DNA of 43,698 bases. Source: CAVVVS01 sp963751355 (GTDB taxonomy: Bacteria; Bacteroidota; Ignavibacteria; Ignavibacteriales; Ignavibacteriaceae). The position numbers and the translations under genes are program-made. Numbering within the stretch: position 1 is the first letter of the stretch; each line of letters begins with the position of its first letter. The stretch is taken from contig CAVVVS010000138.1 in NCBI GenBank assembly GCA_963751355.1, positions 1 through 43,698 of the forward strand, in the 5' to 3' direction. Under the pieces are notes generated by a model, which saw only the letters and a list, made by a program, of their open reading frames with translations, made no database searches and was not told where the DNA came from. This document shows positions 24,386 to 31,133 of this stretch, in pieces.

Positions 24386-24498
24386 AAGTTGATACTTAAT
24401 TTTATCAACTTTAAGTTCTAAAATTTATTAGCTTAAAAATTAGAACTCGATTGGATGGCAAGTACTTAAGGTAAAATTTAATGAAAACCGTCCAATCG
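24386..24498 (+). ncRNA. Three consecutive hairpins, candidate structured RNA
   Basis: Three adjoining hairpins: AAGTTGATA/TATCAACTT (24386-24411), AGTTCTAA/TTAGAACT (24414-24447) and CGATTGGATGG/CCGTCCAATCG (24448-24498, one G-U pair). A TTGACT hexamer at about 24348 followed after 16 bases by TATCTT could be a promoter on the plus strand. No open frame overlaps. Strand and function are uncertain; they could also be protein-binding sites at DNA level. Confidence 0.35.
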
Positions 24499-24550
24499 CT
24501 ATTTTAAAGCATCCTTCGCTTTTTCTTTCCTAAACGACCTCAAAAGAAAT

Positions 24551-24745
24551 GCGTTAAAAAATTTTATGTAATGAAGCGTTAAACAGAAAAATCTGTTCGA
24601 GTCCCGCTCATATCTAAATAAGCATAGGCGGGACGAGTTCTTTTTCTGTAGCGGAATGAAGTAAAATTTTAGTTTACCTGCCATGCAGGCAGGCATTTCT
24701 TTTGCAGTCTTGAACTTTTGTTTCTTTTCTTTCAAGAGAAAAGAA
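24551..24745. repeat. Structured direct repeat flanking the holin/spanin genes, copy 1
   Basis: Shares with 25574-25768: GCGTTAAAAAATTTTATG, a GTCCCGC/GCGGGAC stem, TTAGTTTACCTGCC...GGCAGG, CTTGAACTTTTG and a TTCTTTTCT/AGAAAAGAA hairpin. Between the copies the first stem changes to GCCCCGC/GCGGGGC, a compensated base-pair change. The pair brackets 24850-25468. Remaining sequence in 24260-24849 holds the three hairpins above and no gene. Confidence 0.7.
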
Positions 24746-24849
24746 AAAAGAAATATTCTCGAAATTGTTCCCTCATTGAAAATAGAATGTTCTTTTCTTC
24801 TGGTCTGCTGTACCCTTTTTAAGGTGGTTAAGACGAAAAGAGCAACAAT

Positions 24850-25302
24850 TTATTTTTTCCTTTTCTTAAATCCTTTCCCCACAAAATAAACAACCAGGTT
24901 TATCAGCAGCGTCCCTGCAATCCAAATCCCCTTCTCCCAATCCTTTTCGCCTCTGACAATTATCGGATCGGCATCAATCTTAATTGTATCCCATTTAATT
25001 ATTGTATCAGGAATAATCTTATAAGTGAATTCATTTTTATCCTGAAAGAACTTAATGACTGCAGAGGTATCCTTACCATTTGTCTTTAACTTCACTCCCT
25101 GGTAATATTCTTCGAACCGGGTTAATTCATCAGTCTTAATAATCTGTAATTCTTTTACTGCTTTAATTGTATCTTTTATCTCTGCAGGTCTGATAACAGT
25201 TTTATGAATAACTAAAACCGGAGTGCTGCACCCGGTTAATAACTGGATGCAGCACAGGACTAATGGAAGAATAAGGAGATTAAAGAATAATTTTCTTTCC
25301 AT
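24850..25302 (-). CDS. Lipoprotein with C-terminal TM: unimolecular spanin candidate
   Basis: 150 residues. The N-terminus is a lipoprotein signal with lipobox LLTGC (Cys about 25). The middle is a charged, extended periplasmic segment (KDTIKAVKELQIIKTDELTRF...DTIIKWDTIKIDAD). The C-terminus is one TM (about 126-143, GIWIAGTLLINLVVYFVG) and a basic tail KKRKK. Outer-membrane lipoprotein plus inner-membrane anchor in one chain is the u-spanin topology of phage T1 gp11. It overlaps the holin-like gene by 23 bp, as lysis genes often do. By sequence alone it could be another envelope-spanning phage lipoprotein. Confidence 0.55.
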   Translation of the reverse strand: MERKLFFNLLILPLVLCCIQLLTGCSTPVLVIHKTVIRPAEIKDTIKAVKELQIIKTDELTRFEEYYQGVKLKTNGKDTSAVIKFFQDKNEFTYKIIPDTIIKWDTIKIDADPIIVRGEKDWEKGIWIAGTLLINLVVYFVGKGFKKRKK

Positions 25303-25468
25303 TAGATCCTTTCCCGGTGAAGTAGGAAATAATTGCTACAGCTGCAGCACCGACCCAGATATACCACTTTGAACCTTCGGGTACATTGCCAAGAGCTGTC
25401 TGAATTACAGTTCCTATTCCTACAATGATTGCAACTATATTGGTTACAATATTTTTAATGTCTATCAT
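25280..25468 (-). CDS. Holin-like two-TM protein
   Basis: 62 residues. TM1 about 5-24 (NIVTNIVAIIVGIGTVIQTA), a short loop NVPEGSKW, TM2 about 36-52 (YIWVGAAAVAIISYFTG) and a basic end GSNGKKIIL. Size, two hydrophobic helices and charged tail fit small phage holins. AAGGAG is 6 bp before the ATG. Its 3' end overlaps the next gene. Alternative: a generic small membrane protein. Confidence 0.6.
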   Translation of the reverse strand: MIDIKNIVTNIVAIIVGIGTVIQTALGNVPEGSKWYIWVGAAAVAIISYFTGKGSNGKKIIL

Positions 25469-25573
25469 AGCACTCCTTTAATTATTTATTGATCATTACC
25501 CGCCGGCTGGCGGAATATTTAAACCTTGTAATCATTTTTTTATTTATTGTATTTCTTGTGCCTAAAAAGAATA

Positions 25574-25768
25574 GCGTTAAAAAATTTTATGAAGTGGAGC
25601 GAAAAGCGGAAAATTCTGTCTGAGCCCCGCCTCACTGGCTATATAATAAGGGCGGGGCGAGTTATTTTCTTTAGTGAAGTGAAGCATAATTTTAGTTTAC
25701 CTGCCCAACAGGCAGGGAAATTATTTGCAGCCTTGAACTTTTGGTTCTTTTCTTTCAAGAGAAAAGAA
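25574..25768. repeat. Structured direct repeat flanking the holin/spanin genes, copy 2
   Basis: Partner of 24551-24745, in the same orientation, with the GCCCCGCC/GGCGGGGC stem and the TTCTTTTCT/AGAAAAGAA hairpin. Open frames across it (for example 25547-25918) have no protein features and I reject them. Confidence 0.7.
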
Positions 25769-25856
25769 CAGTGGAACATTTTAACCAATTTATTGGCTCT
25801 GATATCCGTCTCTGGCGGAAATAAATCTTTGTTAACTATTCCTGAAAGGAAATCTT

Positions 25857-26195
25857 ATGAAAACCGAACAGCCGATTTTAATCACTTCTATTACTGCAGT
25901 CGGGGACTTATCCGATAAGAAAAATCTTTTCATCGGTTTTGATGGAAATGTTTGCGGTAACGGAGCGAAAGCTCTGGGTGTCTTGAATGCGAATACAAAC
26001 ACCGGGAATCAGGCTCCGGTTATGTCTTTAGGAATTGCCCTGGTTCGTACCGGCGGTGCAGTGAATCAAGAAGCTAAAGTGCAAAGCGATGCTTCGGGCA
26101 AAGCAATTACGTTTGCTGCAGGTGAATGCAATGGAAGAGCAATGGATTCAGCTGCAGGTGCGGACGAATTTATCAGGGTTCTTTTAGCTAACTAA
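25857..26195 (+). CDS. DUF2190-like phage capsid decoration (cement) protein
   Basis: 112 residues. NLFIGFDGNVCGNGAKALGVLNANTNTGNQAPV and LGIALVRTGGAVNQEAKVQSDASGKAIT...DEFIRVLL follow the DUF2190 pattern of small beta-sandwich proteins that stud phage capsids and stabilise the shell. GAAAGGAAATCTT precedes the ATG. It is oriented opposite to the lysis-like genes. No major capsid, portal or terminase gene is in the window, so it is an orphan of a decayed prophage or an adopted gene. GC is higher than in neighbours by eye. Confidence 0.7.
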   Translation: MKTEQPILITSITAVGDLSDKKNLFIGFDGNVCGNGAKALGVLNANTNTGNQAPVMSLGIALVRTGGAVNQEAKVQSDASGKAITFAAGECNGRAMDSAAGADEFIRVLLAN

Positions 26196-26223
26196 CTTAT
26201 CTAAGTTTTTTAAGGGACATATC

Positions 26224-26958
26224 ATGAGACGACATTTTCTATCGGAAAGAAATAAATTAAATAAACCTTCCAGGACATTCACAGTTGGCCCGGATAACTG
26301 CGATTACACCTCTTTAGTTGATGCACTTGCTAACGGTGCTGAAGGTGATATGTTCATTGTATTCGGCGGAATACATGACGGTAAACTTAACCTCCGGAAG
26401 GACCAGTCCATTCATTGTATCGGAAAGGTTACATTAAAGCAATCTGCAAATGATTATCTTTTTTATTTTAGACAGCCTTCGGACTATGATGCAGGGAATC
26501 CGGGGTTTTATGAAGTAAATTGGTCGGGTTCGCTTCCCTTCGTTCAATTCTACTCTAATTCCAAATGGATATCTCTTGAGAATAATTTTTTGGCTACCAT
26601 TGATATGTCCGGATTTTACCTACAGCATTTCATTAGGTTTCAACAGCAGAACACTGATTCTCCTACCATATTATCTGTAGTTTCCAATTTGATTGTTGAC
26701 AATAATTGGTTTCTCCCGACCTATGTTGATGTTGGTGCTTATGATTTAACTGTATTCAGTAACATCGGCCTTACTCCTCCGGTTAATAAGCAGTATTGCA
26801 ATCTTATCGGTTCATATCAAAATAGAATTCTGTCCTCGGAACGAAGCATCGAAGCATACAACATAGATATCAATGTGGTTGATTTAAGCGGAAATAGTGT
26901 TGACGGCTGTGCAGGTTTTATAGAGTGCAGGATTCCATTTTATTTTGAGAGTGTGTAA
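26224..26958 (+). CDS. Beta-helix-like protein downstream of the decoration gene, probable phage tail/decoration-associated
   Basis: 244 residues, no signal peptide. TFTVGPDNCDYTSLVDALANGAEGDMFIVFGGIHDGKLNL resembles the first rungs of pectin-lyase-like right-handed beta-helices. Later segments (IVDNNWFLP, CNLIGSYQNRIL, VVDLSGNSVDGCAGFIECR) look like further rungs. It begins 28 bp after the decoration gene with AAGGGA upstream, so the two form an operon ending in a terminator at 26991-27032. A copy of its last 11 codons occurs at 27961-27993. Exact role unknown. Confidence 0.5.
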   Translation: MRRHFLSERNKLNKPSRTFTVGPDNCDYTSLVDALANGAEGDMFIVFGGIHDGKLNLRKDQSIHCIGKVTLKQSANDYLFYFRQPSDYDAGNPGFYEVNWSGSLPFVQFYSNSKWISLENNFLATIDMSGFYLQHFIRFQQQNTDSPTILSVVSNLIVDNNWFLPTYVDVGAYDLTVFSNIGLTPPVNKQYCNLIGSYQNRILSSERSIEAYNIDINVVDLSGNSVDGCAGFIECRIPFYFESV

Positions 26959-26990
26959 AACATCTTTTTAATTTTTCCTCCAGATATCTA

Positions 26991-27032
26991 AATCCCTTAT
27001 TAGCTATAATATATACTTTTAAGGGATTTTTT
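26991..27032 (+). terminator. Intrinsic terminator after the decoration/beta-helix operon
   Basis: AATCCCTTA pairs with TAAGGGATT across a 20-base loop and runs into TTTTTT. It lies 33 bp after the stop of the gene at 26224. Confidence 0.75.
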
Positions 27033-27180
27033 ATTTCTAAACAGTTTATAAAATTTCTTGCCTTTATTATAAAATAGAATTAAGTTGAAATGACATTAAG
27101 TTCTTTGGGAAAATTAGTTTTTTATATTTAAAAACAAAAATCAGAGATAACTAACAACATCTAATAGATTATAAATTTAA

Positions 27181-27648
27181 ATGGAAATTGATTTATTAAC
27201 AGAATTTTGCAGAAGTATCCGAGGGTCTACAATAAAGAGATTAGAATTGGTCCCGGAAGGTTATGAGAACTGGAAAGTAAGTTCCGGAGCCTTAAGTTTT
27301 GCAGAAACAGCAAAGCATATAATTGATTTGGATTATTGGTTATTTGAAAAAATAAAAAATCCAAATACTAAATCAATTGAAACTGAAACAGCAATTATAA
27401 AAAATTGTAATAGGAAAGAATACGAGGCGTTTATAATTAATTTAAAAGAAGTACTCAAGAAAAAGATTGATTTAATTAAAACATTAGATGAAGAAAAACT
27501 CAAAGTAAAAATTTATGATGATTCATATAACTCAGAAGTAAGCTTAGCTTGGTTGATACTTCGACGAAATATTGATCATGAAATTCATCATCGGGGTCAA
27601 ATAGCAACTTATTTAAGAGTATTAAAAGATAAAAATATAATAAAATAA
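27181..27648 (+). CDS. DinB-family protein
   Basis: 155 residues in a four-helix bundle layout. SSGALSFAETAKHIIDLDYWL at 36-56 and RRNIDHEIHHRGQIATYLRVLK near the end supply the three His metal ligands of the DinB/YfiT superfamily (AKH, then DHEIHH-RGQ). Members are metal-dependent thiol transferases or damage-induced proteins of mostly unknown substrate. It is followed by the dispersed repeat R1 and is alone in its transcription unit, like other small imported genes here. Confidence 0.85.
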   Translation: MEIDLLTEFCRSIRGSTIKRLELVPEGYENWKVSSGALSFAETAKHIIDLDYWLFEKIKNPNTKSIETETAIIKNCNRKEYEAFIINLKEVLKKKIDLIKTLDEEKLKVKIYDDSYNSEVSLAWLILRRNIDHEIHHRGQIATYLRVLKDKNIIK

Positions 27649-27696
27649 GCGTAAGCCTAACATCTTTAATAAGTTAAAAATCAATAAGCAATCCTC

Positions 27697-27942
27697 ACAA
27701 AAATAAGTAAGACTTTTTTCTGTTTCCAGAAATTTCATACTCATAAAACAAAACCCAAATAATCTTATCAAAAATAAATTGTTTGGTCTGACAGCCTATG
27801 CGCTTGACCCATTCCCATGCTGTCAACCCTTCACAAATAATTTTTTGAACTTATCATTAAATCAGTAAATGATTATCGTAATCACCGGGTAAAAAAACCT
27901 TGCTTAATTCTTATATGTAGAATTATTGATTAAGCAAGGCTT
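27697..27942 (+). repeat. Dispersed ~245-bp repeat R1, ending in a terminator hairpin
   Basis: Starts CAAAAATAAGTAAGACTTTT, contains a GACAGC...GCTGTC hairpin, and ends with CCTTGCTTAAT...ATTAAGCAAGG (27898-27939). Other copies are R2 33918-34163 (nearly identical), R3 36404-36785 and R4 35756-35972. No coding potential seen. Confidence 0.85.
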
Positions 27943-27960
27943 ATTTGAGAACACACAGAA

Positions 27961-27993
27961 TGCAGGATTCCGTTTTATTTTGAGCATATTTGA
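27961..27993 (+). pseudogene. Orphan 3' end of a copy of the beta-helix gene
   Basis: Encodes CRIPFYFEHI and a stop, against CRIPFYFESV and a stop at the end of the gene at 26224-26958. Only 33 bases survive, just after repeat R1. Confidence 0.6.
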
Positions 27994-28080
27994 AAAATCC
28001 TCATCATTTCCAATTAATTCAGGGTTTTAATGTAACAATTTAAATTTTCTTTTTTATAATTTTCTTATTAACTGACTTTA

Positions 28081-28395
28081 TTATAATCCAAGTTTAACAA
28101 TAAAAGTGTCATCTGTTTGCGGATCGAATTTTTGCCGAATAAATCTGCAAACGGTTTGAGAAATATTGAGATGTTTTAAATCCAAAAGGGTATAGTGTGT
28201 TAATGTCCATTTCGGCCTGTAAAATCCTTGTCCCCAGTGTCCATCATCATGTTGTAAATCCAAATAGCGTTTTCCCCAACCTTCCGTTAAAATTCTCTGT
28301 TGTAATTCACTATTATTATTCCCCAATAAGTCCCGTTGCGTTTGATATTGAATCGAAACATCCCCATCAAGCAGCCATGTAATGAAAGAATCCAT
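28081..28395 (-). CDS. Truncated prenyltransferase/squalene-cyclase-repeat-like protein with an SBBP tail
   Basis: 104 residues. WLLDGDVSIQYQTQRDLLG, then EGWGKRYLDLQHDDGHWGQGFYRPKWTLTHYTLLDLKHL, is the start of alpha-toroid prenyltransferase-repeat-like proteins, which are normally about 300 residues. The last ~12 residues (TDDTFIVKLGL) instead match the end of the SBBP gene at 29685-30947 (TDVFIVKLGL), and the DNA matches too. So it is a chimera of an imported 5' end and a resident 3' end, probably non-functional. Confidence 0.6.
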   Translation of the reverse strand: MDSFITWLLDGDVSIQYQTQRDLLGNNNSELQQRILTEGWGKRYLDLQHDDGHWGQGFYRPKWTLTHYTLLDLKHLNISQTVCRFIRQKFDPQTDDTFIVKLGL

Positions 28396-28482
28396 ACGAT
28401 AATCCCTTTATTCTTTACTTGTTACAGTTACTTAAAAGAATTTGCTAATGTCAAAGTAAAATTAACCGATATTTTAAATATC

Positions 28483-29544
28483 TTATTTAGTAAACAAACC
28501 GGCTTTCAGATCATAACCTAATGTTCCCGGGATAATATGAAGATGGTCTTTTGGCATTGGTCTCCAAATTGTATTAATAGTTCTTAAGGAAATTTTACCT
28601 CTTTTAATAATATGATCTTCATTCATTTTAAAATTTATCACATCTCCTTTATTATTACCTTGGTAATGTTTATTGTCTACTATTACACAACTATCTATTG
28701 AGTAAGTGGTTGTATTTTCCGGATTTTTTATCCAGAAAAAGTTACAATTAGCGACAATATTATTTTTATATACAAAATCTTTATCTGGTTTTACTGTCCA
28801 AATAGCGCTTTCGTCTGCTCCATAAACAATACAGTTAGTCATCTTATTTCCAGTTTTTATACCACTTCCTGAATCATTATAAAAAACAACCGAATTATTT
28901 GCGTTAAAAAAAACGCAGTGGTTTACATTAATTCCATTACCATTTGCAATAATGGAAACTTGAATTACCGAACTTTGCTGGTCTCCTACAAACATACATT
29001 GCTCAACCAATAAGTCATTTATCCCCAGCTTAAATCGTGCTATTGGAAAATATTTATTTACGGGATAACAATAACCAAGGAATTTGAGGCCGCGTATTTC
29101 AACATGGTTTTCTTCGATTGAAAAGCCAACAATATTTTTGTTTTGTTCACCTGTAAATTCACCTTTTTTGGATATACTCATGATAACAGGCATTTTATCA
29201 GGTGTCCATGCAGAACTGTCGGGTAAAATACTGGCTTCAATAACTATATATTTATCAGTCATCTCTTTTTTTGTGATAACCGATACATGCTTATTGAGGA
29301 TATAAATGCCCGGATTTATTTTCATAACATAAATATCGTTATCCGTGCTGTTGATGATTTCTGCAGCTTTTTGAATTGAGAAAACCGAAGCATCTTTGGT
29401 ACCCGTGTTATTATCATTTCCGGTATTACTGTCAACATAAACAACTTGCGAAAAAGAAATATTTTGACAAACAAATAATAATAAGATAATAATGAAGATT
29501 TTTTTTACAATTATTTCTATAAAAAAAGAAAAGCTTTTTATCAT
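28483..29544 (-). CDS. Secreted right-handed beta-helix protein
   Basis: 353 residues with an N-terminal signal peptide (hydrophobic 13-26, ending ISFSQ). VVYVDSNTGNDNNTGTKDASVFSIQKA is the standard opening of pectate-lyase-like beta-helix proteins, followed by rungs such as HVEIRGLKFLGYC, NDLLVEQCMFVGD, NGINVNHCVFFNANN and KMTNCIVYGADE. No T9SS signal. GGGGGTATAAA lies before the ATG. Possibly a carbohydrate-active or surface protein; catalytic residues cannot be assigned. Confidence 0.75.
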   Translation of the reverse strand: MIKSFSFFIEIIVKKIFIIILLLFVCQNISFSQVVYVDSNTGNDNNTGTKDASVFSIQKAAEIINSTDNDIYVMKINPGIYILNKHVSVITKKEMTDKYIVIEASILPDSSAWTPDKMPVIMSISKKGEFTGEQNKNIVGFSIEENHVEIRGLKFLGYCYPVNKYFPIARFKLGINDLLVEQCMFVGDQQSSVIQVSIIANGNGINVNHCVFFNANNSVVFYNDSGSGIKTGNKMTNCIVYGADESAIWTVKPDKDFVYKNNIVANCNFFWIKNPENTTTYSIDSCVIVDNKHYQGNNKGDVINFKMNEDHIIKRGKISLRTINTIWRPMPKDHLHIIPGTLGYDLKAGLFTK

Positions 29545-29684
29545 TTTATACCCCCATAAATTTATTGTTTAAAATTTAATTAATAAACCAAGTTCAACTT
29601 TTCATTCAAATAGATTAAACCATTCATAACGCAAACTCTCAATCCAGTTTACAGTTGTTGCATTTATTACCTGGTATTTTGTAG

Positions 29685-30947
29685 TTATAAGCCAAGTTTA
29701 ACAATAAATACATCGGTAACATTCTGATTGGGATTTTTACTGAATAAGTCAGCATAAGTACCCCCCGTGAAATAAATGTATTTATTTTTCCAAACTGCAA
29801 AATGTCTTCCCATTGTTCCATGCCTTGTTCCCATTGCTGCATATACTTCGTTCCATTTCAGATTTCCGTCCTTATCATATAACCTTATGTATGCATCCGG
29901 ATTATTGCTGCCGCTAACTAATAATTCAGTATCTGATTTAATTAATTTCATAGACCATGCTTCATCCCATGAAGGTGTTCCATATTGTTTTTTCCATATT
30001 ATATTCCAGTTCTTATCGAGTTTCATTAGAAAAACATCCTCCTTCCCTTTATTTACACCTGCAATATTTCCGCCTGTTATTCCCGATATGTAAATGTTTT
30101 CGTTTTTATCAATTAAAATGCAGGCGAGTAGTTCCTCCGACTTCGTACCGAATTGCCATATCTTTATTAGTTTGCCTTGTTTGGAATACTTTGCAAGAAA
30201 CGCATCTGATTTACCTATATTTTTCCTACCAAGGTCCCCCAATGTAAATCCACCAACATAGATATTACCGTTTTTATCAATTTTTAAATTTCTGCAATAA
30301 TCCATTTTATCAGTACCGAATTGATATGTATATATCTCGTTAAAGTTACTATCAAGCTCCATAATGAAGTAGTCCCAATTGCCATAACTTTGTTTGCCTA
30401 TTTTGCCTTTTGTATTGCCCGCAATATAGATGTTCATATTATTATCGATATATATATCACCCAAATAATCGGTACTATCGGTTCCTATTATTTTACTATT
30501 TATTAATTCCCCGTTAGGATTAAATTTATAGATAAACATATCCTGGTTACCGTATTGTTGCCCGTTTATCTTCCCGTAAGTATTTCCGGCAGCATAAAGA
30601 TTACCCCTGATATCCCTTTTCAATTTCCATACTCTGTCTTTATCCTTGGTGCCGAATTGTTTTTTCCAAATTTCTTTTCCGGTACTGTCGTACTTGATTA
30701 TAAATCCGTCGCTTTGCCCTAAATTAGTAGAACACAAATTACCTGATGTTGTACCTGAAAGAACAAAATCACCTGATTTATAAGTAACCATACCTTGACC
30801 GATATCGGCCTTGTCTGTTCCGAATTGTTTTCCAAAAATAATTGAAGGTTGTGCAGGTGAATAGCTGCTATTTCCTAACATTATAATTATGAAAGCAAGA
30901 ATGAATTTCACTGATTTTCTGATGTCGCTTTTCTTATTAAGTTCCAT
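29685..30947 (-). CDS. Secreted SBBP-repeat beta-propeller protein
   Basis: 420 residues. Signal segment about 13-33 (FILAFIIIMLGNSSYSPAQ). The rest is six or so ~50-residue repeats ending in KQFGTDKAD, KKQFGTKDKD, KIIGTDSTD, YQFGTDKMD, WQFGTKSEE and KKQYGTPSWDE, each with a DGFIIKYDSTG-type and a GNIYxxGxTxG-type strand, the SBBP signature. Ends VTDVFIVKLGL. AGAGGAA precedes the ATG. Secreted or surface exposed; ligand unknown. Its 3' end recurs in the chimeric gene at 28081. Confidence 0.85.
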   Translation of the reverse strand: MELNKKSDIRKSVKFILAFIIIMLGNSSYSPAQPSIIFGKQFGTDKADIGQGMVTYKSGDFVLSGTTSGNLCSTNLGQSDGFIIKYDSTGKEIWKKQFGTKDKDRVWKLKRDIRGNLYAAGNTYGKINGQQYGNQDMFIYKFNPNGELINSKIIGTDSTDYLGDIYIDNNMNIYIAGNTKGKIGKQSYGNWDYFIMELDSNFNEIYTYQFGTDKMDYCRNLKIDKNGNIYVGGFTLGDLGRKNIGKSDAFLAKYSKQGKLIKIWQFGTKSEELLACILIDKNENIYISGITGGNIAGVNKGKEDVFLMKLDKNWNIIWKKQYGTPSWDEAWSMKLIKSDTELLVSGSNNPDAYIRLYDKDGNLKWNEVYAAMGTRHGTMGRHFAVWKNKYIYFTGGTYADLFSKNPNQNVTDVFIVKLGL

Positions 30948-31070
30948 TGTTTTAATTCCTCTTAAGAAGAAAAATAGTTTATTTACTGTAATTTTCTTGT
31001 TTGACGTTTTTGATTTCTAATTTATTAATAAAAAAATGCCAAATTTACTATTTATAATTATTCTGGTTTT

Positions 31071-31105
31071 AAACCTCCAAGGATTCTAACTCCTCGGAGG
31101 TTTTT
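31071..31105. terminator. Terminator-like hairpin
   Basis: AAACCTCC pairs with GGAGGTTT, with an inner AGGA/TCCT pairing, followed on the plus strand by TTTTT. It lies 30 bp after the stop of the transglutaminase-FGE gene (minus strand), where the T-run is weaker. Confidence 0.6.
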
Positions 31106-31133
31106 CATTATCTAATCATCACTATTTTTTGAT

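Noticed and set aside
24590..24615. tRNA-like T-arm (CTGTTCGAGTCCCGC)
   Set aside because: No paired T-stem, anticodon arm or acceptor stem around it, and the second copy of the repeat reads GTCTGAGCCCCGC. It belongs to the GTCCCGC/GCGGGAC hairpin of the repeat.
25547..25918. 123-residue plus-strand open frame
   Set aside because: It runs through the structured repeat and its stems; the real gene start is the ATG at 25857 in another frame with its own ribosome site.
26224..27993. Diversity-generating retroelement (template/variable repeat pair)
   Set aside because: The repeated 3' end is only 33 bp with no adenine-specific substitutions, and no reverse transcriptase is present.
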